DNA of 15,609 nt from positions 1 through 15,609 of the forward strand of contig JBBIIC010000033.1 of the NCBI GenBank assembly GCA_037446725.1, given 5' to 3'. The DNA is from JBBIIC01 sp037446725 (GTDB lineage: Bacteria; Actinomycetota; Coriobacteriia; Anaerosomatales; SLCP01). Under the pieces are notes generated by a model. It searched no databases. It was not told where the DNA came from and worked only from the letters and a program-made list of their open reading frames with translations. The position numbers and the translations under genes were made by a program. The stretch's first letter is position 1; each line of letters opens with the position of its first letter. Shown piece by piece: positions 5,755 to 13,061 of this stretch.

Positions 5755-8274
5755 TCACCCCATCCGTTCCTGCAGCGGCGCCGCCACGGCCGCGAAATGC
5801 TCGGCGCGGAGCGCCGAGCGGGCTTCCTCGTAACCGGTCCAGGGGTCGGTGTTGTGTGCGCGGGCAAGGCGCAACGGGACGCTCACCGTGTCGAACGTCA
5901 CCGGGTCGATACCCGCGTCCAGCTCGTCCCAGCTCACGGGGACCGCGACCGGCGCTCCCGGACGCGCGCGGGTGGAGTAGGCTGCGATGGCCGTCGCTCC
6001 GTGGGCGTTGCGCAGGTAGTCGACGAACACCTTCCCGGGCCTCGCCGCCTTGGCCATCCGTGCTGTGAAGCGGTCGGGAGCGGCCTCAACGAGCCGGTCC
6101 ACGAGTCCGCGGGTGAACGCGCGCACCTCGTCGTAGGCGTGTTCGGCGACGATTGGCGTCACCACGTGCAGGCCGTGGCCGCCCGTGGTCTTCGCGAACG
6201 CGCCGAGGCCGAGCCCGCCGAGCGCGTCGCGCACCGTGCGGGCAGCGGCGAGCATGTCAGCCCACTCGACGCCCGGACCGGGATCGAGGTCGAAGACTAT
6301 GCGGTCGGGTGTCTCAGGCGCCTCGGCATAGCTGTTCCACGCGTGGATCTCGACGACGCCCAGCTGCACGAGCGCGAGCAACCCCTCGAGATTCTCGACG
6401 GCGAAGTACGTCGCCGGACCGGTGCGCTCGGTGACCTCGAATACGCGGAGCTCGGCCGGGAAGCTACGGGCGTCGGGGTGCTTCTGGAAGAAGCACTCGG
6501 CGGCCTGCCCGTGCGGGCAGCGCACGACGCTCAGGGGGCGGCCGGCAAGCTCGGGCAGCATCGCCGGAGCCACCATCTCGTAGTACGTGGCAAGCTCGGC
6601 CTTCGTCACCGGCGAGGCACCTGAGGGACCTGCCTCGAAGAGCTCCTTGTCGGGGTTCGTGAGTCGCGGTCGCCGCGCGTCACCCGGCTCGCCCCCGGCC
6701 GCCTCTGCCTCTTCGCGGTGCACCCCGAGCGGGTCGCGGTCCTCGCGGATGCCGATGAAGACCGGCTGGCGCAGGACGCCCGACGCAGTCCACTCGGCGA
6801 ACTCGACCTCGACGACGACGCGCGGCTCCACCCACGTGATCATGCGGTCGCGCAGGCGCGGTGGGTCGGCGAAGGGCGGTTCGCTCGCGATAAGTGGCTC
6901 GAGCCGTCCGAGCAGTCCGGAGATGCTGCGGTCGGACAGGCCGGAGCCGGCGCGACCAGCGTAGTGCAGCATGCCGGCCGCGTCGTAGTAGCCGAGCAGC
7001 AACGCACCGACGCCGCGCCGGCTGCCGCGCGGTGCGGTGAACCCGCCGACGACGAACTCCTGGCGTGCGCGACACTTCGTCTTGCGCCACTCCGCCGTGC
7101 GTCCTGGGCGGTACGGGGCGTCGGCGCGCTTGGAGACCGCGCCCTCGAGCGCGAGCGAGCACGACGCCGCGAGGAACTCCGAGCCGTCGCCCGCCACGTG
7201 ATCCGCGTAGCGGATGGGCCCGGCGGGCGAGCGTTCGAGCAGCGCGCGCAGCTCCTCCTTGCGCCGAACGAGCGGTTCGGTGCGCAGGTCGCGACCGTCG
7301 AGGTAGAGCAGGTCGAACGCGAGGAAGACTATGCGGTTCTCTTCGCCGGCCGCGAGCGCCTTCTGCAGCGCGCCGAAATCAGGCGCTCCGTTCGCGCCGA
7401 ACACGACCGCCTCGCCGTCGATGAGTGCCGAGCTCGCGGGCAGCGCGGCCGCGGCGCGTGCGAGCGCGCCCATGCGGTCGCTCCACTCCTTGCCGCCCCG
7501 TGTGAGCACGCGCGCGGCGCCGCGCTCCACCGCAAGCCGGACGCGGTAGCCGTCGTACTTGATCTCGTGCAGCCAGCCCTTGCCCGAGGGCGGCGCCGCA
7601 AAGAGCGTGGCGAGCTGGAACGGCGACTCGACAGGGACGGAGGGCGCCACTCCGGTATCCGGTGCCCCACCGGCCTCCGTCCCTGTCGAGGCCACCTGCT
7701 CGACGGTCCGCCCGCTCGCCACGCTCTCGGGCCGCGCGTCGAGCACGTCGTACTCGCCACGCGGCCGCACGTGCTCGTCGCGTTCCTTGATGAGCAGCCA
7801 GTTCTCGCCGCGCTCGCCGGGCTTCGGCTTCATGCGGACGAGCACGAAGGCCCCTCGTAGCTTCTCGCCGTGCAGCGCGAACTTCAGGTTGCCTGCGGCA
7901 ATCCCCTCGTGGGGGTCGACGAGCGGCTCCCACGTACCGCGGTCCCAGACGATTACCGCGCCCCCGCCGTACTCGCCGGCGGGGATGGTGCCCTCGAAGG
8001 TGCCGTACTCGAGCGGGTGGTCCTCGACGTGGACGGCGAGCCGCTTGTCGGCCGGGTCGAAACTCGGCCCCTTCGGCACCGCCCACGACATCAGCACGCC
8101 GTCAAGTTCGAGGCGCACGTCGTAGTGCAGCCTGCGGGCAGCATGCTTGTGGATGACGAAGGTGAGTGGGCGGCCCGTCTCGTTGCCCGCGCCTGCGGTG
8201 CTGCCCGCCGGCTCGGGCGTCGCGGCGAAGTCGCGTTTGCGCTGGTATTCGTCGAGCGGGGCCACGGCGCTCAC
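5755..8274 (-). CDS. ligD: Multifunctional NHEJ DNA ligase LigD (phosphoesterase-ligase-polymerase)
   Basis: LigD repairs double-strand breaks with Ku: it trims, fills and seals ends. The 839 residues carry three domains. The 3'-phosphoesterase spans about 34-175 (HKHAARRLHYD, with H43, H50 and D52; HVEDHPLEYGTFEG). The ATP-dependent ligase spans about 215-520; the motif I lysine is K239 in EIKYDGYR, and later motifs include DGEAVVFG, FDLLYLDGRDL, EGAVSKR and WRKTK. The primase-like polymerase spans about 540-830, with the metal-binding DLDP at 662-665 and GGHGLHV. This order is the one known from Pseudomonas LigD, unlike the polymerase-first order in mycobacteria. All key residues I looked for are present. 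It starts with GTG overlapping the ku stop by four bases (GTGA), indicating coupled translation. The linker between the first two domains is encoded by an unusual inverted repeat. Confidence 0.97.
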   Translation of the reverse strand: MSAVAPLDEYQRKRDFAATPEPAGSTAGAGNETGRPLTFVIHKHAARRLHYDVRLELDGVLMSWAVPKGPSFDPADKRLAVHVEDHPLEYGTFEGTIPAGEYGGGAVIVWDRGTWEPLVDPHEGIAAGNLKFALHGEKLRGAFVLVRMKPKPGERGENWLLIKERDEHVRPRGEYDVLDARPESVASGRTVEQVASTGTEAGGAPDTGVAPSVPVESPFQLATLFAAPPSGKGWLHEIKYDGYRVRLAVERGAARVLTRGGKEWSDRMGALARAAAALPASSALIDGEAVVFGANGAPDFGALQKALAAGEENRIVFLAFDLLYLDGRDLRTEPLVRRKEELRALLERSPAGPIRYADHVAGDGSEFLAASCSLALEGAVSKRADAPYRPGRTAEWRKTKCRARQEFVVGGFTAPRGSRRGVGALLLGYYDAAGMLHYAGRAGSGLSDRSISGLLGRLEPLIASEPPFADPPRLRDRMITWVEPRVVVEVEFAEWTASGVLRQPVFIGIREDRDPLGVHREEAEAAGGEPGDARRPRLTNPDKELFEAGPSGASPVTKAELATYYEMVAPAMLPELAGRPLSVVRCPHGQAAECFFQKHPDARSFPAELRVFEVTERTGPATYFAVENLEGLLALVQLGVVEIHAWNSYAEAPETPDRIVFDLDPGPGVEWADMLAAARTVRDALGGLGLGAFAKTTGGHGLHVVTPIVAEHAYDEVRAFTRGLVDRLVEAAPDRFTARMAKAARPGKVFVDYLRNAHGATAIAAYSTRARPGAPVAVPVSWDELDAGIDPVTFDTVSVPLRLARAHNTDPWTGYEEARSALRAEHFAAVAAPLQERMG
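7627..7690. repeat. Perfect 17-bp inverted repeat inside ligD
   Basis: Bases 7627-7643 (CTCGACAGGGACGGAGG) and 7674-7690 are exact reverse complements, 30 bases apart. Between them CCGGTG (7659-7664) pairs with CACCGG (7668-7673), so the 3' part of the loop forms a second stem directly on the first. The element encodes residues ~195-216, the flexible linker between the phosphoesterase and ligase domains. Its form resembles a palindromic element tolerated inside a coding region. No other copy is visible in the window. Confidence 0.8.
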
Positions 8275-9089
8275 GCCTCGCGGGCGCGCGCCGCCTCAAG
8301 GCTCGCCCTGAGCAGCGATGCGATGTCGACGACCTCGGCACCCGCTCCCTCGGCCGGCTCGGCGGCGGGTTCGGCGGGCTGGGCCACCTCGCCGCCTTCG
8401 GCCTTTCGCTCGATGAGCGCCAGCAGCGCGTCGCGGTAGGTGTCGCGGTACTCGTCGGCGGCCGGGTCGAACGGGCGCGAGATCGTCTCGACGAGCTGTG
8501 TGGCGATGGCGAGCTCGTCATCGGACACACCGGCCGCCTCGGTGCCTTCGGCAGGCAGGTCGAGCGAGTCGGTCGCGCGCAACTCGTGCGGATAGCGGAG
8601 TATTTCGAGCATGAGCATCGGCCCGTTGGGGACGAGTGCGGCCAGATGTTGGCGGGTGCGGATAACGACCTTGGCGAGCGCGACCCGCTCGGCACGCCGG
8701 AGTGTTTCGCGCAGCAGCGCGTAGGCCCTGCGGCCCGCACGCGCGGGCTCGAGGTAGTAGGGCTTGTCGAAGTAGGCCGGGTCGATCTCCTCGGCACAGA
8801 CCGCTGAGATGACGTCGATGGTCTGCGTCGCCTCGACGTCGGCGGCGCGGAAGTCCTCATCGGTGACGACGACGAAGCGCCCCTCCTCGAGCTCGTAGCC
8901 TTTGACGATGTCGTCCCAGGGCACCTCCTCGCCGGTCCGCTCGTTGACGCGCCGCTGCTTGACCGGCGTCATGTCGCGGCCGTCGAGCATGCGGAAGGAA
9001 AGGTCGCGGCGCTCCTCGGCCGGATAGAGCGCGACGGGGATGGTGACGAGCCCGAAGGAGATCGATCCCCTCCAGATGGCATGGGGCAT
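8271..9089 (-). CDS. ku: Non-homologous end-joining protein Ku
   Basis: Bacterial Ku is a homodimeric ring that threads onto broken DNA ends and recruits LigD. The 272-residue protein opens with the family hallmark IWRGSISFGLVTIPVALYPA. It continues with the beta-barrel region (LSFRMLDGRDMTPVKQRRVNERTGEEV, KGYELEEGRFVVVTDEDF, IDPAYFDKPYYLEP) and the later YALLRETL and MLEILRYPHELR blocks. Residues from ~205 form the C-terminal helical arm, ending in an Ala/Pro/Glu-rich linker and a short helix; this tail varies in the family and contacts LigD or DNA. The ATG at 9089 follows TAGGAGG with five bases spacing, and this site contains the stop codon of the upstream membrane protein. The stop overlaps the ligD start. 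Together these make a tight operon. Confidence 0.97.
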   Translation of the reverse strand: MPHAIWRGSISFGLVTIPVALYPAEERRDLSFRMLDGRDMTPVKQRRVNERTGEEVPWDDIVKGYELEEGRFVVVTDEDFRAADVEATQTIDVISAVCAEEIDPAYFDKPYYLEPARAGRRAYALLRETLRRAERVALAKVVIRTRQHLAALVPNGPMLMLEILRYPHELRATDSLDLPAEGTEAAGVSDDELAIATQLVETISRPFDPAADEYRDTYRDALLALIERKAEGGEVAQPAEPAAEPAEGAGAEVVDIASLLRASLEAARAREA

Positions 9090-9098
9090 GACGGCCTC

Positions 9099-9506
9099 CT
9101 ACCAGTCGGTGTCTTTGATTTCGACTGCGGTCGTCGCCGGCGGTTCCTCGGGCGGCGCGACCGCGTAGAGGACGAACGACACGACGCTCACGATGATGCC
9201 GCCCCAGAACGCGGGCCAGAAACCGTCGACCACGAAGCCGATGTTGAACCATTCGCTCGCGATGTAGGCCGAAAGCCACAGCGTGAAGGCGTTAATGACC
9301 GGCAGCGCCAGGCCGAGCGTGAGCACGATGCAGCCGCACGCGGCGAACTGGAGGACCGGGCGCAGGAACGCGTTGATCAGGCCGAGCAGCGCGGCGGTCA
9401 CCCCGATGGCGACGTAGGCGTTGCCTTCGACCGTGATGCCGGGAACCAGGAAGAGCGCCGCCACGAGGGCGATCGCGGTGATGATCCAGTGCAGCAGGAT
9501 TCTCAT
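9099..9506 (-). CDS. Four-helix membrane protein of the phage-holin-4 (YvlD-like) family
   Basis: The chosen start (ATG at 9506) gives 135 residues beginning with MRILLHWIITAIALVAALFLVPGI, typical of this family. A longer reading from 9554 adds 16 residues without hydrophobic character. Hydrophobic helices lie at about 4-23, 29-48, 53-82 and 96-117. A short Pro/Glu-rich cytosolic tail ends in DTDW. The conserved 'LLGLINAFLRPVL' segment between helices two and three supports the family. The family's biochemical role is not established; the holin name comes from distant similarity to phage proteins. The ribosome site is weak (GGGGA twelve bases upstream). It is the first gene of the ku-ligD operon: its stop lies inside the ku Shine-Dalgarno, nine bases before the ku start. 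That makes co-transcription likely, but a part in repair is only inferred from position. Confidence 0.85.
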   Translation of the reverse strand: MRILLHWIITAIALVAALFLVPGITVEGNAYVAIGVTAALLGLINAFLRPVLQFAACGCIVLTLGLALPVINAFTLWLSAYIASEWFNIGFVVDGFWPAFWGGIIVSVVSFVLYAVAPPEEPPATTAVEIKDTDW

Positions 9507-9591
9507 AGAGCGATGTATTCCCCATAGCCTGCCCTGCGCTACGCTGGTGCACACGGTTCGCCGCCACAGCGGCCTTCACCGGGGAGTCGCC

Positions 9592-11085
9592 ATGCCGCTC
9601 GTCCTCGCGCTCGACCAGGGCACCACCAGTTCTCGGGCGATCGTCTTCGACGAGACGGGAGCCAAACGCTCGCAGGCACAGATCCCGCTCCCGCAGATCT
9701 TCCCGCAGGCCGGATGGGTGGAGCAGGACCCGGTCGTGATGTGGGAGAACCAGCTCGCCTGTGCGCGCGAAGCGATCCAAGGAGCGGGTGTCACCGCGGG
9801 TGACATCGCCGCGCTCGGCGTCACGAACCAGCGCGAGACGACCGTGATCTGGGACCGCACCACGGGGCTCCCGGTCGCGAACGCCATCGTCTGGCAGGAC
9901 CGCCGCACCGCCGACGTGTGCGACGCCCTCATCCGCACAGGCGTGGACGAGCGCGTACGCGAGATCACCGGCCTGCCTGTCGACCCCTACTTCTCGGCCA
10001 CCAAGATCGGTTGGATCCTCGACAACGTCGAAGCGGCGCGCGCGCACGCTGAAGCCGGCAACCTTGCGTTCGGCACGGTCGACACGTGGTTCGTCTGGCA
10101 GCTCACCGGCGGGGTTGTCCACGCGACCGACGTCACCAACGCCTCGCGCACGCTGCTCTTCGACATCGAGCGCGGGGAATGGTCGTCCGAGATGATCGAG
10201 CTGTTCGGCATCCCGCGAGCGCTGCTGCCCGACGTGGTCGCGTCGAGCGGGGTCGTCGGCACGACCGCGTCAGACGTGCTGGGCGGCGAGGTCCCCATCG
10301 CGGGCATCGCAGGCGACCAGCAGGCCTCGCTCGTCGGCAACGGCGGCTTTGCGCCCGGCGACGTGAAGGCGACGTTTGGCACCGGCATCTTCGCGCTCAT
10401 GCACAGCGGCGCAACGCGACCGCACTCGGAGACCGTGGCCACCACCATCGCGGCCTCGGCGCCCGGCGCGCTCGAGTACGCGCTCGAGGGCTCGATCTTC
10501 ATGGGCGGGGCTGCCATCCAGTGGATCGTCGAGGGGCTGGGGCTCGCGGACTCGCCCGCTGAGGCGCAGCAGCTCGCCGAAAGCGTGCCCGACAGTGGTG
10601 GCGTCGTCTTCGTCCCGGCGCTCACGGGCCTCGGCGCTCCCGAGTGGGACCCGCTGGCGCGCGGTGCGATCTTCGGGCTCACGCGCGGCTCGACCGCGGC
10701 TCACGTCGCCCGTGCGGCGATGGACGCGGTCGCGCTGCAGCTCGGCGACCTGATCGCGGCGATGGAGCGCGAGAGCGGTTCGAAGCTGCACGCGATGCGC
10801 GCCGACGGTGGGGTCACCGTGAACGGGCTCATCATGCAGACCCTTGCCGACGCGCTCCTCGTCCGCGTTGACTGCGCCGAGATGGCCGAGTCGACCGCGC
10901 TCGGCGTGGCGTATCTCGCGGGCAAGGCCGTTGGCGTGTGGTCCTCGCCCGACGACCTGCCGATTCTGAGCGGGGTCGCGCGGGTCTACGAGCCGGCGCC
11001 GGATGCCGAGGCGCGCCTCGTCGACCTGAAGCTTCGCTGGGCCGAGGCGGTCAAGCGCTCGCTACGTTGGGAGCGCTCTCAGTAG
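9592..11085 (+). CDS. glpK: Glycerol kinase
   Basis: The enzyme phosphorylates glycerol with ATP to sn-glycerol 3-phosphate in the cytosol, feeding lipid synthesis or glycolysis. The 497-residue length is typical. The ATG at 9592 follows GGGGAG at five bases spacing and gives the expected N-terminus LALDQGTTSSRAIVFD (phosphate-binding loop). Glycerol-site residues are visible: R81 and E82 in TNQRETT, W101 in VWQDRRT, Y133 in PYFSATKIGW, D242 and Q243 in AGDQQASL. The FGGY-family TFGTGIF (261-267) and the C-terminal ADGGVTVNGLIMQ block are present. It stands alone: no glpF channel, glpD dehydrogenase or regulator is adjacent. It is divergent from the holin-ku-ligD operon with 85 bases between starts. 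I saw no clear sigma-70 promoter there. Confidence 0.97.
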   Translation: MPLVLALDQGTTSSRAIVFDETGAKRSQAQIPLPQIFPQAGWVEQDPVVMWENQLACAREAIQGAGVTAGDIAALGVTNQRETTVIWDRTTGLPVANAIVWQDRRTADVCDALIRTGVDERVREITGLPVDPYFSATKIGWILDNVEAARAHAEAGNLAFGTVDTWFVWQLTGGVVHATDVTNASRTLLFDIERGEWSSEMIELFGIPRALLPDVVASSGVVGTTASDVLGGEVPIAGIAGDQQASLVGNGGFAPGDVKATFGTGIFALMHSGATRPHSETVATTIAASAPGALEYALEGSIFMGGAAIQWIVEGLGLADSPAEAQQLAESVPDSGGVVFVPALTGLGAPEWDPLARGAIFGLTRGSTAAHVARAAMDAVALQLGDLIAAMERESGSKLHAMRADGGVTVNGLIMQTLADALLVRVDCAEMAESTALGVAYLAGKAVGVWSSPDDLPILSGVARVYEPAPDAEARLVDLKLRWAEAVKRSLRWERSQ

Positions 11086-11116
11086 CGCAGCGGCACCGGG
11101 CGCCCGGGCCCTCGCG

Positions 11117-11145
11117 TTGCCGCACCCATCCAACCTCGGTATACT
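11117..11145 (+). promoter_or_regulatory. Promoter of tRNA-Ser(GGA)
   Basis: TTGCCG (11117-11122) and TATACT (11140-11145) are separated by exactly 17 bases, a strong sigma-70-type promoter 50 bases before the tRNA. The same two hexamers with the same spacing, and the same flanks CTCGCG before the -35 and CGC after the -10, occur upstream of tRNA-Ser(CGA) at 14507-14535. Confidence 0.85.
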
Positions 11146-11195
11146 CGCGGATGCTGCTTTCGCGCCGCCGACCCGCTCGTCGGCCGCGCGCAGAC

Positions 11196-11289
11196 GGAGA
11201 GCTGGCCGAGAGGCTGAAGGCGCACGACTGGAAATCGTGTATACGAGCTTGAACTCGTATCGAGGGTTCGAATCCCTCGCTCTCCGCCA
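11196..11289 (+). tRNA. tRNA-Ser(GGA)
   Basis: This is a 94-base class II tRNA with encoded CCA (11287-11289). The acceptor stem GGAGAGC pairs with GCTCTCC, with discriminator G. The anticodon stem CACGA/TCGTG encloses CTGGAAA, so the anticodon is GGA (11230-11232), reading UCC and UCU. The long variable arm ATACGAGCTTGAACTCGTAT is a clean hairpin. It is a single gene with its own promoter and a terminator 11 bases downstream. Confidence 0.97.
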
Positions 11290-11300
11290 GACGAAAGCAC

Positions 11301-11332
11301 ACGACCCCGGGCGCTCAGGTACCCGGGGTCGT
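11301..11332. terminator. Probable bidirectional terminator between tRNA-Ser(GGA) and the cyclic-nucleotide-binding gene
   Basis: An 11-bp perfect stem (ACGACCCCGGG with its complement) encloses a ten-base loop. It lies 11 bases after the tRNA and 31 bases after the stop of the convergent minus-strand gene, so it can serve both. Only short T-runs follow in either direction. Confidence 0.75.
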
Positions 11333-11363
11333 CTCGTTGCGGCGTGTTGCCGGCGCAGCGCGC

Positions 11364-11780
11364 CTACAGGTACGTGTTGCGCCTGATCGGCAGGGTGGCC
11401 AGATGTTCGCGCCGTACGGTGTCTTGCAGGCTGAGCTTCTCGAGCTCCTCGATGGTCTCGCGGATGCGGCCGCTCATGTCCTTGAACATGTCCCAGACGA
11501 GGCCTTCGCCGATGGCGTTCTTGAGATCCGATGCCTGGATGACCTCGAGCTCGGTATCTCCGATCGCCTGGGCAGAGGCGGAACGGGGCTTGCCGTCGAA
11601 GATGCCCATCTCGCCGAAGAACTCGCGCCCGTGGAGCGTGGCAAGCGTCGTCTCCTTGCCGTCCTGGTCGCGGAAGATGCGGACCTTGCCCCTGCGGACG
11701 ACGTACATCTGGTCGGCCTGCGCCCCCTGCTTGAAGACGATCTCGCCGTCGGCGTAGCTTCTCGGGGTCCCTGGTATCAT
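11364..11780 (-). CDS. Stand-alone cyclic-nucleotide-binding domain protein
   Basis: The protein is one cyclic-nucleotide-binding (Crp-type) beta-roll with nothing else. I chose the ATG at 11780 because GGGAGG lies five bases upstream; a longer reading from 11870 adds 30 residues that do not fit the domain. This gives 138 residues. IVFKQGAQADQMYVVRRGKVRIFR (14-37) is the standard start of the roll. The phosphate-binding cassette is FGEMGIFDGKPRSASA (55-70), with E57 and R66 in the positions that bind ribose and the cyclic phosphate. The last ~50 residues are helical (VWDMFKDMSGRIRETIEELEKL). There is no helix-turn-helix, kinase or channel domain, so it is not a Crp/FNR transcription factor. 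It may sense cAMP or cGMP and act on another protein. No cyclase is nearby. Confidence 0.88.
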   Translation of the reverse strand: MIPGTPRSYADGEIVFKQGAQADQMYVVRRGKVRIFRDQDGKETTLATLHGREFFGEMGIFDGKPRSASAQAIGDTELEVIQASDLKNAIGEGLVWDMFKDMSGRIRETIEELEKLSLQDTVRREHLATLPIRRNTYL

Positions 11781-11900
11781 GACGCCCTCCCTCGTCGCAT
11801 CGCATGTCGCGAACGCGTCCCCTGTGAGTGCGGACTGCAGGCATGACTCAGGCCCGCGAATGCGCCGCACTTCAGTATTCCCTTTCGGCCGCTGCTTTCC

Positions 11901-12096
11901 TGCAACCTGCAGGACGTCGCGGGCTGCCGGCGGGCATTGTTCGAGAGCACGTTCACGTTGTGGGCGATCGCCGCGCTCGGTTTCACGGCTCGGGTGAACG
12001 GGCTGCTGCTGGGGTACGTGGGCGTACTCACAGTGCTCGTGCAGGTCGTGCTTGCCGGAGCGCTCTCACTTGCGATGGCGCCCTACGAGTTGCGCG
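11901..12096 (+). pseudogene. Remnant of an MFS transporter gene
   Basis: One plus-strand frame encodes about 65 residues resembling the middle of an MFS transporter. They run from NLQDVAGCRRALFESTFTLW through a hydrophobic helix (AIAALGFTARVNGLLLGYVG) to VLTVLVQVVLAGALSLAMAPYELRV. 'YVGVLTVLVQ' matches the loop and helix pattern seen at helices 7-8 of drug-efflux MFS proteins. Upstream the frame holds unrelated sequence and a stop near 11844. Downstream it runs antisense into the next gene and loses similarity near 12097. No ribosome site or complete gene accompanies it. I read it as a decayed fragment. The rest of the interval 11781-12137 shows nothing I recognise beyond the upstream region of the minus-strand gene. 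It could instead be a chance open frame in GC-rich DNA. Confidence 0.42.
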
Positions 12097-12137
12097 TGCT
12101 CTGCATCCGTCCGGGCAGGCGCGCGTGCGACGAGGAA

Positions 12138-12845
12138 TCAGCCGCGGTCGGGACGCCCGGTGCGGCGCCGGCCGACCCGGCGCACGATGGCGCTGATGGC
12201 CAGGATGATGAGGACGGCGATGGTGCCGAGCGGCAGGAGCGCCCACCAGTTCCAGTGAGCGGGGGCGCCGCCGTAGGTGCCGAACCAGATCACCGGTAGG
12301 TAGACCAGCGTGCGTGCCGAGTCCGCCGCTGTGAACGCCTCCGGCCCGCCGAAGACGATCACGTAGCGTCCCGACGGGTCATCTCCGCTGCCGGGCTCGA
12401 CCCGCAGTTCGTACTCGATCCCCGGCTCGAACGCGATCCGCTGCTCGCCTCCCGTCCAGAAGTCGGTGAGGGAGAACGGCTCCCACTCGGCTTCGCGCTC
12501 GGCCAGGCCGGGATCTTCGATCAGGGCGACTTCGGTGTCGTCGGCGAACAAGCGCAGCTCGGGGCGGAACCCGGCATGCTCGTCACGCACTGGCACGATG
12601 ACGCCGATGACCTGCTCCACGGGCGAGGCGACGGAGAACCGGTAGGAGTCGTACTCCTCCCCAGGCGCGAGGTAGCCGTAGATGGCGCGCGACACCTCGG
12701 GGCCGCCGATCCGCATCGGCGCGCCCGACGCGCCGCGCTCGAGATCGGGGACGTGGGCGGCGGCGGGGCCCGGAGCGAGCGCGAACACCGCTAGTGTCGC
12801 GAAGCCCGCGAGCAGGAGGCGCTTAAGAAGTACTCGGGTTCCCAT
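12138..12845 (-). CDS. Exported membrane-anchored protein of unknown function
   Basis: I do not recognise the family. From the ATG at 12845 the protein has 235 residues. A GTG seven codons upstream is possible, and neither has a strong ribosome site. The N-terminus is a signal peptide (basic MGTRVLLKR, hydrophobic core, cleavage after about AAA-30). Residues 31-200 are acidic and probably beta-rich, exposed outside the membrane (AIYGYLAPGEEYDSYRFSV, PELRLFADDTEVALIEDPG, GIEYELRVEPGSGDDPSGRYVIVFGG). This is the pattern of small jelly-roll or pre-peptidase-like domains, a comparison I make by eye only. A single helix at about 202-221 and a basic tail (RRVGRRRTGRPDRG) anchor it with the C-terminus inside. 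It is divergent from the 46-residue gene. Its start region is separated by 57 bases with no obvious promoter. Confidence 0.78.
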   Translation of the reverse strand: MGTRVLLKRLLLAGFATLAVFALAPGPAAAHVPDLERGASGAPMRIGGPEVSRAIYGYLAPGEEYDSYRFSVASPVEQVIGVIVPVRDEHAGFRPELRLFADDTEVALIEDPGLAEREAEWEPFSLTDFWTGGEQRIAFEPGIEYELRVEPGSGDDPSGRYVIVFGGPEAFTAADSARTLVYLPVIWFGTYGGAPAHWNWWALLPLGTIAVLIILAISAIVRRVGRRRTGRPDRG

Positions 12846-12902
12846 GCGGGCATGATACCCCCGCACGCGCCCGGCGGCACGCGCTTCGCTCAGTCGTGCG
12901 CC

Positions 12903-13043
12903 ATGAGTGCGAAGCCCCCGCGCCGCGAGCGCCAGTACAACCCCGACCGCGAACTCGTCCGCTCCTTCGCGGTCGGCTGCGGCGTGGTGTTCGCGCTCTT
13001 CCTCGTCGGCTGGGTCGTCATTGCGCTGTTCTGGCTGGGGTAG
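12903..13043 (+). CDS. Possible 46-residue single-helix membrane protein
   Basis: The frame from the ATG at 12903 encodes a basic N-terminus (SAKPPRRERQYNPDRELVR) and one hydrophobic helix (about 22-44, ending VVIALFWLG), a common layout for small inner-membrane proteins. It fills the space between two minus-strand genes without overlapping either; its stop is 18 bases from the converging MFS stop. I see no Shine-Dalgarno sequence upstream, so it may be leaderless or not expressed. No function can be assigned. Confidence 0.5.
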   Translation: MSAKPPRRERQYNPDRELVRSFAVGCGVVFALFLVGWVVIALFWLG

Positions 13044-13061
13044 CGGCCGCGTCGCCTCTCG

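Noticed and set aside
6718..7860. 380-codon plus-strand frame opposite ligD
   Set aside because: GC-rich third positions of ligD suppress stops on the other strand. The translation shows no recognisable domain, while ligD has all catalytic motifs.
9421..9591. N-terminal extension of glycerol kinase
   Set aside because: The extra 57 residues overlap the holin-like gene and have no counterpart in the family. The ATG at 9592 has a GGGGAG site and the expected start.
9507..9591. Sigma-70 promoter between glpK and the membrane-protein operon
   Set aside because: TACGCT (9540-9545) resembles a -10 box but has no -35 at suitable spacing on the plus strand, and nothing better is visible on the minus strand.
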